Assembly: GCA_021155985.1 (NCBI GenBank)
Contig: JAJNBA010000016.1
Coordinates: forward strand, 1 to 33,196
DNA length: 33,196 bases
Direction of reading: 5' to 3'
Origin: Actinomycetes bacterium
GTDB lineage: Bacteria; Actinomycetota; UBA4738; HRBIN12
Below are positions 31,401-33,196 of the stretch, in pieces. The notes under the pieces are model-generated. The model did no database searches. It was given only the letters and a program-made list of their open reading frames with translations, and was not told where the DNA came from. The position numbers and the translations under genes are program-made. Position 1 is the stretch's first letter, and every line of letters begins with the position of its first letter.

Positions 31401-32006
31401 ATGCTGGTTCTGATCGTGATCGGCTTGTCCTTCTGCATCGGGTTCGCCGCCGGCGGCAGCCTCCGACACTTCGAGCGCTTCCGGGTGCATTGGTGGGGGG
31501 TCGCGCTCGTAGGACTCGCACTCCAGGGCATCCCGCTCACGAGCGGTGTCAGCCGACCCATCGGCACCGTGGCGCTCTTGGGCTCCTACGTCTTGCTGGG
31601 GTCCTTCGCCTGGGTCAATCGGAGGTTGCCCGCCGTGTGGCTCGTGATGGTCGGGCTCGCACTCAACTTCGTGGTCATCGGGGTGAACAACGGGATGCCG
31701 GTGAGCGCAAGCGCACTCGAGGTCGCCGGCGCGAGCGCGGAGGGTCTCGCCGGCGAGGGGACGCTCAAGCACCACGTCATGGGCCCGGGCGACACGCTGA
31801 CGCCGCTCGGCGACGTGATCGGGATCCCACCGCCCATCGGCGTCGTGATCTCGATCGGCGACGTGATCCTTTACGCCGGAGTCGCGATCCTCGTCGTCGC
31901 CATCATGCTCGGACGGTCGGGTGAGAATCGGAGGCCGCCGGCTCGCTGGTTCCAGGGATATCGGGGGAAGCACCTCCGTCCCGGTCCCCGGTTCTCCCGT
32001 CTGTAG
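31401..32006 (+). CDS. DUF5317-family membrane protein
   Basis: A 201-residue protein with five or so hydrophobic segments, beginning MLVLIVIGLSFCIGFAAGGSLRHFERFRVHWWGVALVGLALQGIP, which matches the DUF5317 pattern. The conserved VNNGMPVSASAL and the GDVIGIPPPIGVVISIGDVILYAGV segment follow. The biochemical role of the family is unknown. I used the ATG at 31401; a GTG one codon earlier is equally placed. The 3' end overlaps the converging histidine-kinase gene by 104 nt, where it encodes a basic tail. Confidence 0.82.
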   Translation: MLVLIVIGLSFCIGFAAGGSLRHFERFRVHWWGVALVGLALQGIPLTSGVSRPIGTVALLGSYVLLGSFAWVNRRLPAVWLVMVGLALNFVVIGVNNGMPVSASALEVAGASAEGLAGEGTLKHHVMGPGDTLTPLGDVIGIPPPIGVVISIGDVILYAGVAILVVAIMLGRSGENRRPPARWFQGYRGKHLRPGPRFSRL

Positions 32007-33196
32007 ACCCAGTGGGAAGCGGCTTGGCGCCACCGCTCCTCCCGTCATGGGGAGCCTTGGGATCCGCGGGAGCCAAGGGGGCCGGGGGAGGCTCGTCCTG
32101 AAGGAGCGACTTGGGGAACCTGACGGTGATCGTCGTTCCCTGACCCGGCGTGCTCTCCACCTCGAACCGACCACCACCGACCTGGGCGCGCTCGCGCATC
32201 ATCGCCATCCCGAAGTGCCCCTCCGGACCCGGCGCCTCCGTGTCGAAGCCCACTCCGTTGTCCCTGAGGCTAAGAACGATGTCCGCATCCTCTTCACGCA
32301 CACCGATCCACACGTCTCTCGGTTGCGCGTGCTTCATCGCGTTCATCACGCCTTCTCGGGCGATGTGGAATACGAGCAATGCGATCGGCGCCGGCAGCTG
32401 GATGTCCGCGACATCGCGATGGAAACGGATCGAGGAATCGCGACCCACCTCATCGGTGAACGACTCGAGGGCTTCCGCGAGACCCTTCGCCCCGAGCGGG
32501 GACCTATGCAGGTCTCGGATGAGCGCACGGATCCGGTCCGAGGTCTCTTGCTTCGATTGGCGGATCTTGTCGAGTTGCGCGCCTACGTCGTCGGTCTGAC
32601 CTTTCTCGAGCAATTTGCGCGCCACATCGACCTGGATCGATAGGCGGAAGAGCACCTGCGCGAGATCGTCATGGAGGTAGCCCGCGATCTGGAGTCGTTC
32701 ATCGGCGCGCTCCTCCGCCATCGCGTTCGAGAGAGCACGAAGGACTTGCTCGCGCTCCTGCAGTTCCTTATGGGCTTCCTCGAGCGCCTGCGATCGGAAG
32801 AACATCTGCCGAGCCAGCAACAGAGGCGCAAGGAACGCGGGGAGGGCCCAAAGGGCTACCTCTGTAACGGTGAACATCGCCATCGTCAAACCCAAAAGTC
32901 CAAGGCCCAGATAGCTGATGAGGAACTCGCTAACGCTCCCGATGCGGAGCTCTCTAAGAACCTGGAGAGGAGGCAGTCCGACCCTCAAGCTCGTGAAGAT
33001 TGTGACCATCGTGCTGTTCACGAGGTAGTCGGCAATGGATGCCACCATCGCTGCCACGATGAGCAGCCACGCGGGTGAGGCCTGTAGCGAAGATCCATCC
33101 GGAGTCTGGATGGTGGCTAGGGCGTTGAAAACAGCGCTGGCAGCAAACACAGAAAGTGCAACTTGAGAACGGTTGAAGATGGCCCTCAAAACTGTT
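31903..33196 (-). CDS. NarL-type sensor histidine kinase (5' partial)
   Basis: The frame runs off the right edge, so the true start is outside the window. The visible part has four to five membrane helices (about 430 residues in total), a short coiled coil (RSQALEEAHKELQEREQVLRALSNAMAEE), and a HisKA_3 dimerisation domain with the phospho-acceptor in QIAGYLHDDLAQVLFRLS. The ATPase domain shows the N-box EGVMNAMKHA, DNGVGF and GHFGMAMMRERA. After the ATPase ends (TTITVRFPKSLL) a disordered Pro/Gly/Asp-rich tail of about 60 residues follows and overlaps DUF5317. The cognate response regulator is not in the window. The signal sensed is unknown. Confidence 0.9.
   Translation of the reverse strand, partial: TVLRAIFNRSQVALSVFAASAVFNALATIQTPDGSSLQASPAWLLIVAAMVASIADYLVNSTMVTIFTSLRVGLPPLQVLRELRIGSVSEFLISYLGLGLLGLTMAMFTVTEVALWALPAFLAPLLLARQMFFRSQALEEAHKELQEREQVLRALSNAMAEERADERLQIAGYLHDDLAQVLFRLSIQVDVARKLLEKGQTDDVGAQLDKIRQSKQETSDRIRALIRDLHRSPLGAKGLAEALESFTDEVGRDSSIRFHRDVADIQLPAPIALLVFHIAREGVMNAMKHAQPRDVWIGVREEDADIVLSLRDNGVGFDTEAPGPEGHFGMAMMRERAQVGGGRFEVESTPGQGTTITVRFPKSLLQDEPPPAPLAPADPKAPHDGRSGGAKPLPTGSTDGRTGDRDGGASPDIPGTSEPAASDSHPTVRA

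Noticed and set aside
1-33196. tRNA, rRNA, CRISPR, insertion sequences, phage or defence genes
   Set aside because: I looked for transposase or integrase motifs, clover-leaf ends and spaced repeats and saw none.

Overview
The window is gene-dense, high-GC DNA that reads as chromosomal core and accessory metabolism of a Gram-positive-type actinobacterium, probably an uncultured lineage. The evidence is the strong G/C bias at third codon positions, frequent GTG starts, many 4-nt ATGA/GTGA/CTAG gene overlaps, and families common in Actinomycetota (DUF459 SGNH hydrolase, serA-serC-DUF1015, MpaB/DUF2236 oxygenase, DUF5317, NarL-type histidine kinase). Many transcription units also start with a TAnnnT box only 6-8 nt before the start codon, which suggests leaderless mRNAs. 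I saw no rRNA, tRNA, CRISPR array, insertion sequence, integrase or phage gene. The genus cannot be named from the sequence alone.

Layout. 1-834: 3' part of a DUF459/SGNH hydrolase. 831-3883 (minus): a greA - CDP-alcohol phosphatidyltransferase - Rieske ferredoxin string, then an orphan TrpB2. 4024-8673 (plus): an SDR dehydrogenase, a small two-helix membrane protein, an ethanolamine-type APC permease, a glutamine-synthetase-like ligase and a lipoprotein. 8713-9188: a DinB gene broken by two frameshifts. 9205-12626 (minus): LsrF/DhnA-type class I aldolase, zinc dehydrogenase and FGGY kinase, apparently one catabolic operon. 12729-14787 (plus): a class I amidotransferase, then a PuuD-like gamma-glutamyl hydrolase fused to a GrpB (UPF0157) domain. 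14738-18278 (minus): the serA-serC-DUF1015 operon. 18480-24440 (plus): a dipeptide/oligopeptide ABC importer (binding protein, two permeases, two ATPases) preceded by a candidate 17-codon leader ORF. 24445-25125 (minus): a winged-helix/coiled-coil protein. 25206-27166 (plus): a CaiB-type CoA transferase and a methyltransferase. 27163-31305 (minus): membrane proteins, a UbiE-like methyltransferase, a NagD-like HAD phosphatase and an MpaB-like oxygenase. 31401-32006 (plus): DUF5317. 31903 to the end (minus): a histidine kinase whose N-terminus lies outside the window.

How the genes may work together. The permease, the GS-like ligase, the SDR and the PuuD-like hydrolase fit a gamma-glutamylation route for using an amine such as ethanolamine: import, gamma-glutamylation, oxidation, release of glutamate. 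The aldolase/dehydrogenase/kinase operon fits polyol or ketose breakdown (oxidise, phosphorylate, cleave). serA and serC make O-phosphoserine. The ABC importer brings in peptides or similar solutes. These roles are inferred from families and gene order.

The most unusual items are the PuuD-GrpB fusion, the leader ORF whose stop overlaps the start of a binding protein anchored by its C-terminus, the RNA hairpins around the amine permease, the tandem 13-bp repeat in front of the SDR, and the repeated leaderless-promoter signature. No stretch longer than about 300 bases lacks a gene. The longest gap (18279-18529) is a divergent regulatory region described below.
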